A stretch of 64,000 nucleotides of DNA from CAIOHW01 sp964432565 (GTDB lineage Bacteria; Bdellovibrionota; UBA1018), in contig CAYSOA010000009.1 of assembly GCA_964432565.1 (NCBI GenBank), positions 12,946 to 76,945 of the forward strand, read 5' to 3'. Positions 9,243 to 16,946 of the stretch are shown one piece after another. The notes beneath the pieces are model-generated. The model was not told the DNA's origin. It was given only the letters and a program-made list of their open reading frames with translations, and did not search any database. Within the stretch, counting starts at the first letter, position 1. Every line of letters starts with the position of its first letter. A program made the position numbers and the translations under genes.

Positions 9243-9971
9243 TCAGCGTTCCGCAGCGTAAAGCAGCGTTCCACCAATGACTGCCACGGGAAACAGGAAG
9301 GCGGAAAAAAGTGGAATCGCAAAGCCGGCCATCAGCACGAGCCCGAATCCCAGGCAGGCCGGAAGCCGGCGCACGATAAATCCCAACGAGGCGACCACCC
9401 CCTCGTCCCGGCGCGTCTGCGGATAGCCCAGAAACTGATAGGTCAACCCGAGCGCCAGCACGACGGGTCCGATCAGGCCGATCACTGGAATCGAAGACAG
9501 CAGAAATCCCAAGACACTGACCACCAGCGAAACCAGCGTCTTGTACAGGTCCATCCGTATTCGGCGCCACTGGACGCGCGTGAACCAGCCCGCCTCGACC
9601 ATGGGCCTTTCGAGCGGAGGCTCGGCGTGAGGCTCGGTCAGCTCGGATAGCCAGTCGGCAAACGGAATCGCCACCAGCGCGGCCACCCAGACCAGAAAGA
9701 GCGCGCCCGCGGCCCAGGACAGAAAGACCAGCACGCCCTGAAGAAGGGTGGCCAGAACCCCGGACAGGGTCAGTCCCAGCATCCCCGCTCCCCAGCCCAA
9801 AAGAGCCAGGGCCCAGGCCGATGCCTGCTGAATCAGAAACCACGAGAGTGCCGCTGCGATGGCCCACGGTATCAGGCACGCCGCCAGCAGCCGCGGCTGG
9901 GTCACGGCCAGTCGCGCCGCGCGAAACGGAAGCCAAACTCCCCTGGCAAAACGAGTCACCACCGAGCTCAT
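9243..9971 (-). CDS. EI24/CysZ-like multi-pass membrane protein
   Basis: A 242-residue polytopic membrane protein resembling the EI24/CysZ family: a basic start (RFARGVWLPFRAARL), about five or six hydrophobic segments, and the middle loop before KTLVSLVVSVLGFLLSSIPVIG typical of the family. CysZ proteins import sulfate, but many EI24 members are uncharacterised and no cys genes are nearby. I take the ATG giving MSSVVTRF. It overlaps the recX stop in an ATGA, so it is translationally coupled to recX. It converges head-on with the SPFH gene with no spacer. Confidence 0.8.
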   Translation of the reverse strand: MSSVVTRFARGVWLPFRAARLAVTQPRLLAACLIPWAIAAALSWFLIQQASAWALALLGWGAGMLGLTLSGVLATLLQGVLVFLSWAAGALFLVWVAALVAIPFADWLSELTEPHAEPPLERPMVEAGWFTRVQWRRIRMDLYKTLVSLVVSVLGFLLSSIPVIGLIGPVVLALGLTYQFLGYPQTRRDEGVVASLGFIVRRLPACLGFGLVLMAGFAIPLFSAFLFPVAVIGGTLLYAAER

Positions 9972-10555
9972 CAAAATTGAAGCACCTTTCTAGCCGTTTG
10001 AAGCGAGAACCCCCGGCGCACGAGAGCGCCCAGCGCGCGTTGCCGCTCGCGCTGGAGCTCGGTACCCGTGGCCCCCTGCAGTCCGCGGTAGCGCCTCAAG
10101 ACCCAGCGCCTCGCGGTCTCCACTTCGTCTTGATCGCTACGAGAATCACTGGACTCCCGCGGGCCATCATCGGCACTGAAGGAATGCGCACTCTCCACAG
10201 TTCGCCAGACCTGCTCCACTCGGTCCAGCGTCCATCCCTCGATTCCTCGCTTTTTGAGCTTCATCCACGCCGAACGAGGTCCACGAGACTGCAGCCGCTG
10301 GTCGCGGATCAGCGCTTCGGCCAGGCGATCTTCATCGAGGTATCGACGCTCGACCAGAACCCGAAGGACCTCATCGATCTGCTGGCTGAAGCCTTCCTGA
10401 GTGAGCTCATCCTCCCCCGGTCGCCCCCGGGACGGCTGAAGCAGAAAGCTGCGCATCTCGGCTAGCGAGCGATCTCGCCGGGCCAGCCGCTTCAGTGCCC
10501 GCTCGTAGAGATTTTCAAAAAGCGATCGCATGCCCGCAGGGGCTTCCTGCTTCAT
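9971..10555 (-). CDS. recX: Regulatory protein RecX
   Basis: A 194-residue RecX-family protein built from three-helix repeats: ALKRLARRDRSLAEMRSFLL, then RYLDEDRLAEALIRDQRL with SRGPRSAWMKLKKRGI, and a C-terminal repeat (ARRWVLRRYRG, GALVRRGFSLQTARKVL). RecX binds RecA filaments and limits recombinase activity. It is usually next to recA, but recA is not in this window; here it sits between a DUF493 gene (2 nt upstream) and the EI24 gene (1-nt overlap). A Ser/Asp-rich insert before the last repeat makes it somewhat longer than the E. coli protein. Confidence 0.85.
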   Translation of the reverse strand: MKQEAPAGMRSLFENLYERALKRLARRDRSLAEMRSFLLQPSRGRPGEDELTQEGFSQQIDEVLRVLVERRYLDEDRLAEALIRDQRLQSRGPRSAWMKLKKRGIEGWTLDRVEQVWRTVESAHSFSADDGPRESSDSRSDQDEVETARRWVLRRYRGLQGATGTELQRERQRALGALVRRGFSLQTARKVLQF

Positions 10556-10557
10556 TC

Positions 10558-10839
10558 TCAGAGCACCATCACCAGATCATCGAGTTCCTCGGTCGCCTCG
10601 AGAAGCGCGATCACCTCATCGACGTTGCCGGCTGCCAGCACCAAGGTGATCGACAGATGGGCATTTGAGGCACTCGGCTTTTCGGCCGACCGGCGGAGGG
10701 TTGAAAACCGCCCCTCGAGGCGTTCCACCGACGCGACAAACTCGGCCGTATTCCTGCCGATCACCTTGTGGACGTACTCGATCGGAAAGCATTCCTGCGC
10801 CTCGAGCATCTCGCGAATCTTTGAATAATCCCTGCCCAT
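10558..10839 (-). CDS. DUF493 (YbeD-like) family protein
   Basis: A small 93-residue protein of the DUF493/YbeD type: FPIEYVHKVIGRNTAEFVAS followed by SITLVLAAGNVDEVIALLE matches the ferredoxin-like ACT-resembling fold of the family. I chose the ATG giving MGRDYSKIREML because a GGAAAGGG ribosome-binding site lies just upstream and the longer frame adds nothing family-like. Its role is unknown; the fold suggests allosteric or protein-binding regulation. It is the first gene of the leftward DUF493-recX-EI24 operon and faces slyD across about 97 nt that must hold both promoters. Confidence 0.8.
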   Translation of the reverse strand: MGRDYSKIREMLEAQECFPIEYVHKVIGRNTAEFVASVERLEGRFSTLRRSAEKPSASNAHLSITLVLAAGNVDEVIALLEATEELDDLVMVL

Positions 10840-10936
10840 TTCGCCCTTTCCTACGACCTTTTTGCCCTGGCTTTCTGCTGTGGCTAGCGCGGTTTTTTCA
10901 CTGGTGCAACCCCAGTGACTGTGAAAGATAACGGGG

Positions 10937-11419
10937 ATGAATACACCCGCAAGAGTCATCTCGTTCCACTATACGTTGAAGAATACCCAGGGCGAGGTGC
11001 TCGACAGCTCGTCCGGATCAGACCCCTTGAGCTACCTCGAAGGCTCGGGCCAGATCATTCCCGGCCTCGAAAAGCAGCTGGCCCTGCTCTCGGTCGGTGA
11101 TCAGCGCACGGTGCAGGTCGAAGCCGAACACGCCTACGGCCAGCACGATGAAACGCTCGTGATGGAAGTGCCGCGCGACCGTCTTCCGAAAACAGAAGAA
11201 CTGAGTGTCGGCGATCAATTCTCCGGGCGCAGCCCAGACGGCGAATCCGGTGCCGTCTTCACGGTGGTCGCCCTTTCGGACGAGACCGTCACCCTCGACG
11301 GCAATCACCCGCTGGCGGGCGAAGACCTGACTTTCGAAGTCGAAATCACCGCCGTGCGTGATGCCACCGAGGAAGAGCTTGCCCATGGACACGCACACGG
11401 TCCTGGCGGCGCGCACTGA
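10937..11419 (+). CDS. slyD: SlyD-like FKBP peptidyl-prolyl isomerase
   Basis: A 160-residue SlyD-type FKBP with the split FKBP fold: VISFHYTLKNTQGEVLDSS and GSGQIIPGLEKQL before, and FEVEITAVRDAT after, the inserted chaperone (IF) domain (about 70-130). The C-terminal tail is His-rich (HGHAHGPGGAH), as in metal-binding SlyD proteins that help insert nickel into enzymes. It catalyses cis-trans isomerisation of prolyl bonds in the cytoplasm. A strong intrinsic terminator lies about 40 nt after the stop and appears to end the transcript. Confidence 0.9.
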   Translation: MNTPARVISFHYTLKNTQGEVLDSSSGSDPLSYLEGSGQIIPGLEKQLALLSVGDQRTVQVEAEHAYGQHDETLVMEVPRDRLPKTEELSVGDQFSGRSPDGESGAVFTVVALSDETVTLDGNHPLAGEDLTFEVEITAVRDATEEELAHGHAHGPGGAH

Positions 11420-11459
11420 TCGTCACCTTTGACGCCGGCTCGACTGGCGACAAGCTTGC

Positions 11460-11495
11460 AGCCCTCGGTTTCCGATGCGAAATCGAGGGCTTTTT
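11460..11495 (+). terminator. Strong terminator hairpin overlapping next start codon
   Basis: AGCCCTCG (11460-11467) pairs with CGAGGGCT (11484-11491); the inner TTTC/GAAA extends the stem to about 13 bp, and TTTTT follows (11491-11495). This is a textbook rho-independent terminator for slyD. The only signal-peptide-compatible ATG of the next gene (11475-11477) sits in its loop. Confidence 0.85.
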
Positions 11496-14400
11496 CGTGG
11501 CCGAACCTTCCTGCGCTCCCGACGCGATGCGCTTTTGCTTCCCGTACTGGTGGCGCTGCTTCTGGCGCTCTTTTACCTGACTCGCGACGTTCACGCTCAG
11601 GTTCCGGGCTTTGGAGCGGCGTGGCTGCTCAACCCCGAGGGCTCACGCCTCTTTCCGCAGGCCATCATCTACCCGCGACATCCGGGCAAGCCCGATCCGC
11701 GATGGAAGGTCTTCGACTGGCACTTCCGCGATCAGACGATCGGACAATCAAACTATCGCCTGTACTTTTACGACGTCTCCGAGAATTCCAGCGATCCCCA
11801 CCCCTTCTGGACCGCCGAGTTCGCCTCACCGATCATCGCCATGCAGATTCAGGAGCTGGCTCGAGACTTCAACTTCTGGCCCGACGAGCGCTTCTCGTAC
11901 ATTCTCTTCAGTTCTTACCGCGAGTTCCAGCAGGCCAATGTCTTTTTCATTCAAGAAGGCGTTCAGGGCGTGACTTCGACGCAGGAACCCACGATGGCCG
12001 TGCCCTACTGGGGGGAGCGCGAGACCTTCCGGCACATCAGCCACCACGAGCTGGTGCATCAATTTCAGGTTCAGAAAATGAACGCGCTCTCGCGCGACCG
12101 AGGCGGCTCTCCCGCCTTCCTCATTCCGCTCTGGTTCATCGAAGGAATGGCAGAGTACTACAGCCGGCGCGGCATCGACCCTGAGGCACGAGCGCTACTG
12201 CGGGACCTGTGGTTCAACCCTGTTGACGGCTCAACGGAGGACGCCAGAAGAAGGCTGGCCGACTTCTTTGACCCTGGGCCCATGGACTTTCAGCATGTCT
12301 ACAAGCTCGGTCAGCTCAAGAATGCCTTTCTCGAAGAGCGCTATGGTCCGGGGACGATCCAAAAGGTTCTCGAACGAGCGAGCAAGGGAGTCGGAAGCAA
12401 GCAGACTCCGAGCTTTGATGCAGTGGTCACCGAAACCACGGGACAGACCCTCGACGACGTTCGGGCGGAGTGGAAAACCTTCTTCCATGAGCAGATCATT
12501 CGGGGTTTTGAAGAGGCCGACGACCTTTCCGCTTATCCCCGAATCGAAGGAGTTCCAGATACTCTGGATCATTACGCCGTTGCACGGGACGGAAGCTGGC
12601 TTTTTACTCGCGAGGTGGATCCGCTCACTGGAGCCGTCTCGCTCTTTATCGCCCCTCTTTCGAATCCCGGCAGGCGACGGGAAGTCACTCATGATCGACA
12701 GAGCTCGGCGGTCAGCCTCTACTTCTTTCAGGCGCCCGCCCTCGCCGTGAGGCAGGACCAGCTGGCCTTCATGGCCCTGACCGCATTCGGACCGGAGCTC
12801 GAGCTTCGCAGCATCCGCAAGGATGGAAACACCGGATCCGGCGGAAGGATTCGTCTTTACGAACACGACCTCGTTCAGGCCCATTCTCCGGCCTTCAGCC
12901 CGGACGGGCAGGCACTGGTTTTCATCGGCATCAACAGCAAGGGGTGGCAGAACCTGTACATCCTTGAAAAGGATCGCAAGGTCCGTCGGCTCACTCGAGG
13001 TGCTTCCGCCTGGAAGAATCCCTACTGGACCGAAGAAGGGATTCTCGTCTCGGCCGATCGCATGCCGGGAGCCGATCTTTACGGGGTCTTTCTGGTCGAG
13101 CCCAGCTCGGGGGAGCATCGCCTGCTGCTCCGACCCGAGCTGGGCCATGACAACCTGCTCGAAGCCATCTCCGATCAGCCATCGCAGGGCGTCTTTTTTC
13201 GAAGCACCAACGGCACCGGACAGCAGCTTCACTACTGGACCCCGGCGCGCGGAACAGAGGAACTGACCCGCGTGAAAACCCAGCTCCTTCAGCCGAGCCT
13301 GGTGCAAGGTCCGAAGGGCCCGCGTCTTCTGGCGCTCGCATTCGAAAAGCGACGTTACCATCTCGTTGAAATCCCCGAAAAAAGCTGGCGACAGGAACTC
13401 TGGCGCGTGGATGCCGCTCTTCCCGCGCGGTCTGACGATGCCGATGAAAGGGGTTCCACCACCGCGACTGAACCGCAGAAACCTCGAAAGTCCCCCGGAA
13501 CCGACGTCAGGGCCTTTCCGCAAAGCGAGATTCGCGAGTACCGAAGCTTCTTCGGAACTGGAGTTCGAATCGAGGACCTCGCGGCCTTTTTCAGCTCAGG
13601 TTCGGTCTTTGGATTCGCGGGAACCGTGAGCGATCTGATGCGAAACTATGTCGTGACCGCCCAATTTCTGAACCTGGGAGCCAATGGGGTCGCCAATGCG
13701 AGCGCCTTCCTGACCAGTGAAAAGGGGCGATCCACCTGGACGGTGGGCGCCTACACCACGAACCAGCTGAGGCTCGACGCTCAGTTCAATGGATCGGACA
13801 CTCGTCTTTACGAGTACCGGGAATACGGAGGACTTGCCGCCCTCCAATACCCGCTGGGAGCCTTCAGCTACCTGGGGGGAATCCTGCGCGTCGGAGGGGC
13901 CAGTCGCCAGAACTTCAGCGATTCCACTCTCGAGGAACAGTGGAACGCTCTCAATCCGGGTAGGGAATTTCTGCTCTCGCCGACGCTTTTCTACGGTGTA
14001 GACCGCGTGCAGTACGAACTCTTCAGCGGACCGATTCGCGGTTTCGGACTGCTTGCCGAAGCTCAGACCGACTATTTTCCGGGACGCGGGTACGTCACCG
14101 AACGCCTGCGGCTCGATGTCGCCCACTACCAGCAGCTCTGGGGACGATCGCTGCTCGCATTTCAGGGAATGGGAGGCTTTTCCTTCAATCTGACGGACGG
14201 ACCCGATCTTCGAAATCCGTTTCTCGTTTCCAGTGACGACATGTTTCGTGCCTACTCGTTCGCCGACGACCGCCTTCGAGGCAATTACCTGCTGGGTGCC
14301 AAGGCCGAACTGCGCTTTCCCATCGGCTCGCTCTTCAAGTTCGAGCCTCTTCGAGGAATCGTCGCAACCGACTTCGGAAGTGTATGGAGAACCTTTCCCG

Positions 14401-14558
14401 ACATCGCCTCGGGCGCCACAGCGAGCTATTCGGGCGGGATGGCCTTTAATATTCCTCCCCTGTCCTTCAGCTTTCTGCTCTCCAAGCCTCTTCGCGTCGC
14501 TGAAGGGATTCAGGAGTCCAGCGTGTTTCACTTCACGCTGCGCTATCTGTATCTCTGA
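11475..14558 (+). CDS. Metallopeptidase/beta-propeller/outer-membrane barrel fusion
   Basis: A 1027-residue multidomain envelope protein. A basic stretch and hydrophobic segment (LLLPVLVALLLALFYL) act as signal or anchor. Residues 60-340 resemble a gluzincin (peptidase MA-like) domain with zinc motif HELVH (191-195) and downstream WFIEGMAEYY, whose E223 or E227 is the likely third ligand. Residues 360-640 carry PD40/TolB-like propeller blades (AHSPAFSPDGQALVF). From about 690 the protein looks like an outer-membrane barrel of the bacterial surface-antigen/BamA type, with strands such as LLGAKAELRFPIGSLFKFEPL and terminal FHFTLRYLYL. I infer an outer-membrane protein displaying a peptidase domain. 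The ATG has no visible ribosome-binding site and lies inside a terminator hairpin, so the exact start is uncertain. It overlaps the convergent GAF gene by 26 nt. Confidence 0.8.
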   Translation: MRNRGLFRGRTFLRSRRDALLLPVLVALLLALFYLTRDVHAQVPGFGAAWLLNPEGSRLFPQAIIYPRHPGKPDPRWKVFDWHFRDQTIGQSNYRLYFYDVSENSSDPHPFWTAEFASPIIAMQIQELARDFNFWPDERFSYILFSSYREFQQANVFFIQEGVQGVTSTQEPTMAVPYWGERETFRHISHHELVHQFQVQKMNALSRDRGGSPAFLIPLWFIEGMAEYYSRRGIDPEARALLRDLWFNPVDGSTEDARRRLADFFDPGPMDFQHVYKLGQLKNAFLEERYGPGTIQKVLERASKGVGSKQTPSFDAVVTETTGQTLDDVRAEWKTFFHEQIIRGFEEADDLSAYPRIEGVPDTLDHYAVARDGSWLFTREVDPLTGAVSLFIAPLSNPGRRREVTHDRQSSAVSLYFFQAPALAVRQDQLAFMALTAFGPELELRSIRKDGNTGSGGRIRLYEHDLVQAHSPAFSPDGQALVFIGINSKGWQNLYILEKDRKVRRLTRGASAWKNPYWTEEGILVSADRMPGADLYGVFLVEPSSGEHRLLLRPELGHDNLLEAISDQPSQGVFFRSTNGTGQQLHYWTPARGTEELTRVKTQLLQPSLVQGPKGPRLLALAFEKRRYHLVEIPEKSWRQELWRVDAALPARSDDADERGSTTATEPQKPRKSPGTDVRAFPQSEIREYRSFFGTGVRIEDLAAFFSSGSVFGFAGTVSDLMRNYVVTAQFLNLGANGVANASAFLTSEKGRSTWTVGAYTTNQLRLDAQFNGSDTRLYEYREYGGLAALQYPLGAFSYLGGILRVGGASRQNFSDSTLEEQWNALNPGREFLLSPTLFYGVDRVQYELFSGPIRGFGLLAEAQTDYFPGRGYVTERLRLDVAHYQQLWGRSLLAFQGMGGFSFNLTDGPDLRNPFLVSSDDMFRAYSFADDRLRGNYLLGAKAELRFPIGSLFKFEPLRGIVATDFGSVWRTFPDIASGATASYSGGMAFNIPPLSFSFLLSKPLRVAEGIQESSVFHFTLRYLYL

Positions 14559-15402
14559 GTGTTTCTGCGCTCTGTTCGATGGCAGAGCGATGGGCATGCG
14601 ACAGCACGCGAGGACGGCACCAGTGAAGGCCGAGCACCCCGAGCAGTGGGCCGGCCCCGGAGGATCGCAGCGGGACACCTGAGTAGCATCGATAGCCCGA
14701 AAGCTGCCGCCACTGACTTGTTCGGAAAAGCGAATTCTCATCGAAATCACCCACACCCAGCCAGCCCTCCGACTGGAACACGAGCTGGCAGGGAGCATCC
14801 CTCTCAGAAGGAACGATCTCCGTTCCCTTACTCGCAGATCCGCGTGTGCGAATCAGCGTGTGGCGGATACGACCGTCAAAAACCCTTCCAATCGAAATCG
14901 CGTCGACTTCAAACTGCTCCGAAACGCACTGAAGCCAGGGCTCATTGGGCAACCGGACCTCGGTATCCCGGGGTGGAATCCGGGCCAGATCAGAAGGGCG
15001 TTCACTCCACTCCGCCTCAAGCCAGGGGTTCGACGCCCCAAGAAGAATCGCACGAAGCGGGTCGGCAAGAGTTCGCGGCCAGACCTTTGAAGAGATGGCC
15101 GATGCGGCGCCGAGATCGAGAGCCTGAGACAGGTAAGCCGGTACAGCCGAGTGAACCACGACGGGCACCACCGCGCGTCCCAAACTCGCGCCGGGGCGGT
15201 GCCGAAGGAACTCGAGGCCATCCATGACGGGCAAAACCAGCTTGAGAAGCACCAGATCAGGCTTGATCGACTCCGAAAGCACCAGGGCCTCCAGACCGTC
15301 ACGCGCCCAGGCCGTGTGAAACCCTTCCTCTTCGAGGTGTTCCTGAAGCGGCTCGGCAGAAGCAGGCTGGTCGTCGACAACAAGGATCAAGGCGTCACTC
15401 AT
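14533..15402 (-). CDS. Pseudo-receiver plus GAF domain protein
   Basis: A 289-residue protein starting at MSDALILVVDDQ. Residues 1-120 have a CheY-like receiver fold with the acidic pocket (VVDD) and the beta3 motif LLKLVLPVMDGLEF, but the phospho-accepting Asp is replaced by Lys (AAG codon at 15241-15243). The usual KPF is SSKVWP. It therefore cannot be phosphorylated in the usual way. Residues 140-285 resemble a GAF sensory domain (FEVDAISIGRVFDG, YSGVPLRSSGAGPLLGVLGL). There is no DNA-binding or enzymatic output domain, so it probably works through protein contacts. It follows the phosphopantetheinyl transferase gene by 56 nt on the same strand. Confidence 0.75.
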   Translation of the reverse strand: MSDALILVVDDQPASAEPLQEHLEEEGFHTAWARDGLEALVLSESIKPDLVLLKLVLPVMDGLEFLRHRPGASLGRAVVPVVVHSAVPAYLSQALDLGAASAISSKVWPRTLADPLRAILLGASNPWLEAEWSERPSDLARIPPRDTEVRLPNEPWLQCVSEQFEVDAISIGRVFDGRIRHTLIRTRGSASKGTEIVPSERDAPCQLVFQSEGWLGVGDFDENSLFRTSQWRQLSGYRCYSGVPLRSSGAGPLLGVLGLHWCRPRVLSHAHRSAIEQSAETLRDTDSAA

Positions 15403-15458
15403 GCGAAAGCGATTTGCAGACCGTCTGCCAACGGCGACCGACTCAAGTGAAAAAATCA

Positions 15459-16160
15459 TCAAAAAGAGCGGGAGGGCTCATCCTGCGGAATGCAGGTCGC
15501 CACGATCAGCCCTGAAACCCGGCTCGTCAGCACGCGCCATTGCGGATAGTTGCGAAATTCGACCAAAAAATGATTCTGGGGCGCTTCGAGATCGATCTTC
15601 AGTCGTGTCTCATAACGGTCGATCGGAGCGACAAGTCCCGTACCCAGGGCCTTTGAAAGGGCCTCCTTGGCGCACCAGAGCTGAATTGCCAGAGCGCTGC
15701 GCTGGCCCGGCTCAACCTCAAGAAGCGCCTGACGTTCATGCTCGGTGAGAATTCGCCTGAAAACCTGCTCTCTGCCCCGAAGCCGGGATTCGAACTCGAT
15801 ATCGACCCCCACGGGTCTCCCACGCGTGGACCATGCCGCCGCAGCAGCAACGCCCCCCTCCCTCGCCGTGTGCGAATACGAAACCGGTGCGACCGGTGAA
15901 CTCGTGGGCCCGACAACGGCTGCACTTTCTCGACGAAGAAGCTCATCGCGCGCCCGGCGTGCCAGCAGACTTTGAAACCGACGCTCAGGATGGGCAATCT
16001 CGCGAACCCGAGAACTCCACTCAGACTCTATCGTTCCCTCGAGCAAGGCAGGATCGGCAACGCCTCTCCAGAAGGCCACTGCGATGCGCACATCCTCGAC
16101 GCCGGGCGGAAGGAGCGTATTCGGAAACTCAAAATGAAGGACCGGCCAGGAGGGTTGCAC
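15459..16160 (-). CDS. 4'-phosphopantetheinyl transferase (Sfp-type)
   Basis: A 233-residue protein of the Sfp/AcpS superfamily. Both signatures are present: VGVDIEFESR (Mg-binding Asp) and LWCAKEALSKALG (WxxKEA), with a preceding SYSHT. It transfers the 4'-phosphopantetheine arm of CoA to a carrier-protein serine. Its length is that of the pseudo-dimeric Sfp class rather than AcpS, so the target may be a biosynthetic carrier protein; no such megasynthase is in the window. The start is a GTG without a strong ribosome-binding site, so it could be slightly off. It is divergent from the HD-domain gene across about 96 nt. Confidence 0.85.
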   Translation of the reverse strand: MQPSWPVLHFEFPNTLLPPGVEDVRIAVAFWRGVADPALLEGTIESEWSSRVREIAHPERRFQSLLARRARDELLRRESAAVVGPTSSPVAPVSYSHTAREGGVAAAAAWSTRGRPVGVDIEFESRLRGREQVFRRILTEHERQALLEVEPGQRSALAIQLWCAKEALSKALGTGLVAPIDRYETRLKIDLEAPQNHFLVEFRNYPQWRVLTSRVSGLIVATCIPQDEPSRSF

Positions 16161-16256
16161 GATGAAACGGTCGTCTCACGCAGGACACCGATCCCGCAAG
16201 CCCCGGCAGGCCCTTGGTTCTTGCACGCCGAGGCTGCTCGACTTACCCTGTGGAAG

Positions 16257-16919
16257 ATGAGTGTTCTGCTGAGCCCCGAACAGCGTCTCGAATGGGAACG
16301 TCGCCTTGAGGAAAAGATTGCGTCGTCGGACATGGGAAACGATCCCGCGCACGACCTCGCGCATTTTCGCCGCGTCGTGGCCACGGCCAAGCGACTCTGT
16401 GACGAAGAAAAGGCGCAGTGGGAAGTCGTCGTGCCGGCCGCATGGCTTCATGATCTGGTCAATGTTCCGAAAAACGATCCGCGACGCTCGCAGGCCTCGC
16501 GGCTTTCTGCAGAGGCCTCGGTCGAATTTCTCCGCACTGCGGGCTATCCAGAATCCTATCTCGATGAAATCGCCCATGCGATCGAAGCCCACAGCTTCAG
16601 TGCCCGGATCGACTGCCGCACCATCGAAGCCGGAATCGTGCAGGACGCCGACCGCCTGGATGGGCTTGGCGCCATCGGAATCGCCCGCTGCTTTGCCGTG
16701 GCCGGCCTGCTCAAGCGCCCGCTCTACGAGCCGGCCGATCCTTTCGGAGCCGCTCGAGAACTCGATGACCTGAAATACACGATCGACCATTTCTTTGTGA
16801 AACTGTTCAAGGTGGTCGACACGCTTTGCACCGAAGCGGGACGTGCCGAAGGCCTGCGCCGAGCGCAGTTCATGCGCTCGTTTCTGGATCAACTGGCAGC
16901 TGAAATTCACGCACCATGA
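16257..16919 (+). CDS. HD-domain phosphohydrolase (YedJ-like)
   Basis: A 220-residue HD-superfamily hydrolase. Motifs are in the classic order: a first His in DPAHDLAHFRRVV, HD in WLHDLVN, a further His in HAIEAHSFSARI and a distal Asp in VQDADRLDGLGAIG, all typical of the YedJ/YpgQ group. These metal-dependent enzymes hydrolyse phosphate esters, often of nucleotides; the substrate here is unknown. I take the ATG giving MSVLLSPEQ, because the longer open frame upstream overlaps the divergent transferase gene. The stop codon is part of a 13-bp palindrome shared with the convergent ATPase gene. Confidence 0.85.
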   Translation: MSVLLSPEQRLEWERRLEEKIASSDMGNDPAHDLAHFRRVVATAKRLCDEEKAQWEVVVPAAWLHDLVNVPKNDPRRSQASRLSAEASVEFLRTAGYPESYLDEIAHAIEAHSFSARIDCRTIEAGIVQDADRLDGLGAIGIARCFAVAGLLKRPLYEPADPFGAARELDDLKYTIDHFFVKLFKVVDTLCTEAGRAEGLRRAQFMRSFLDQLAAEIHAP

Positions 16920-16946
16920 ACTGCCCCACGACCGTGGGGCAGTTCA
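16917..16946. terminator. 13-bp perfect inverted repeat holding both stop codons
   Basis: TGAACTGCCCCAC (16917-16929) and its exact complement (16934-16946) flank a 4-nt GACC loop. The outer TGA on each strand is the stop codon of the two convergent genes. The stem is GC-rich, but neither side has a T-tract, so it could be a bidirectional transcription stop, an mRNA 3'-end protector, or both. Confidence 0.6.

Noticed and set aside
9243..9971. Assignment of the EI24-like protein as the sulfate transporter CysZ
   Set aside because: Only the general EI24 family can be seen. No sulfur-assimilation genes are nearby, so the specific function is not claimed.
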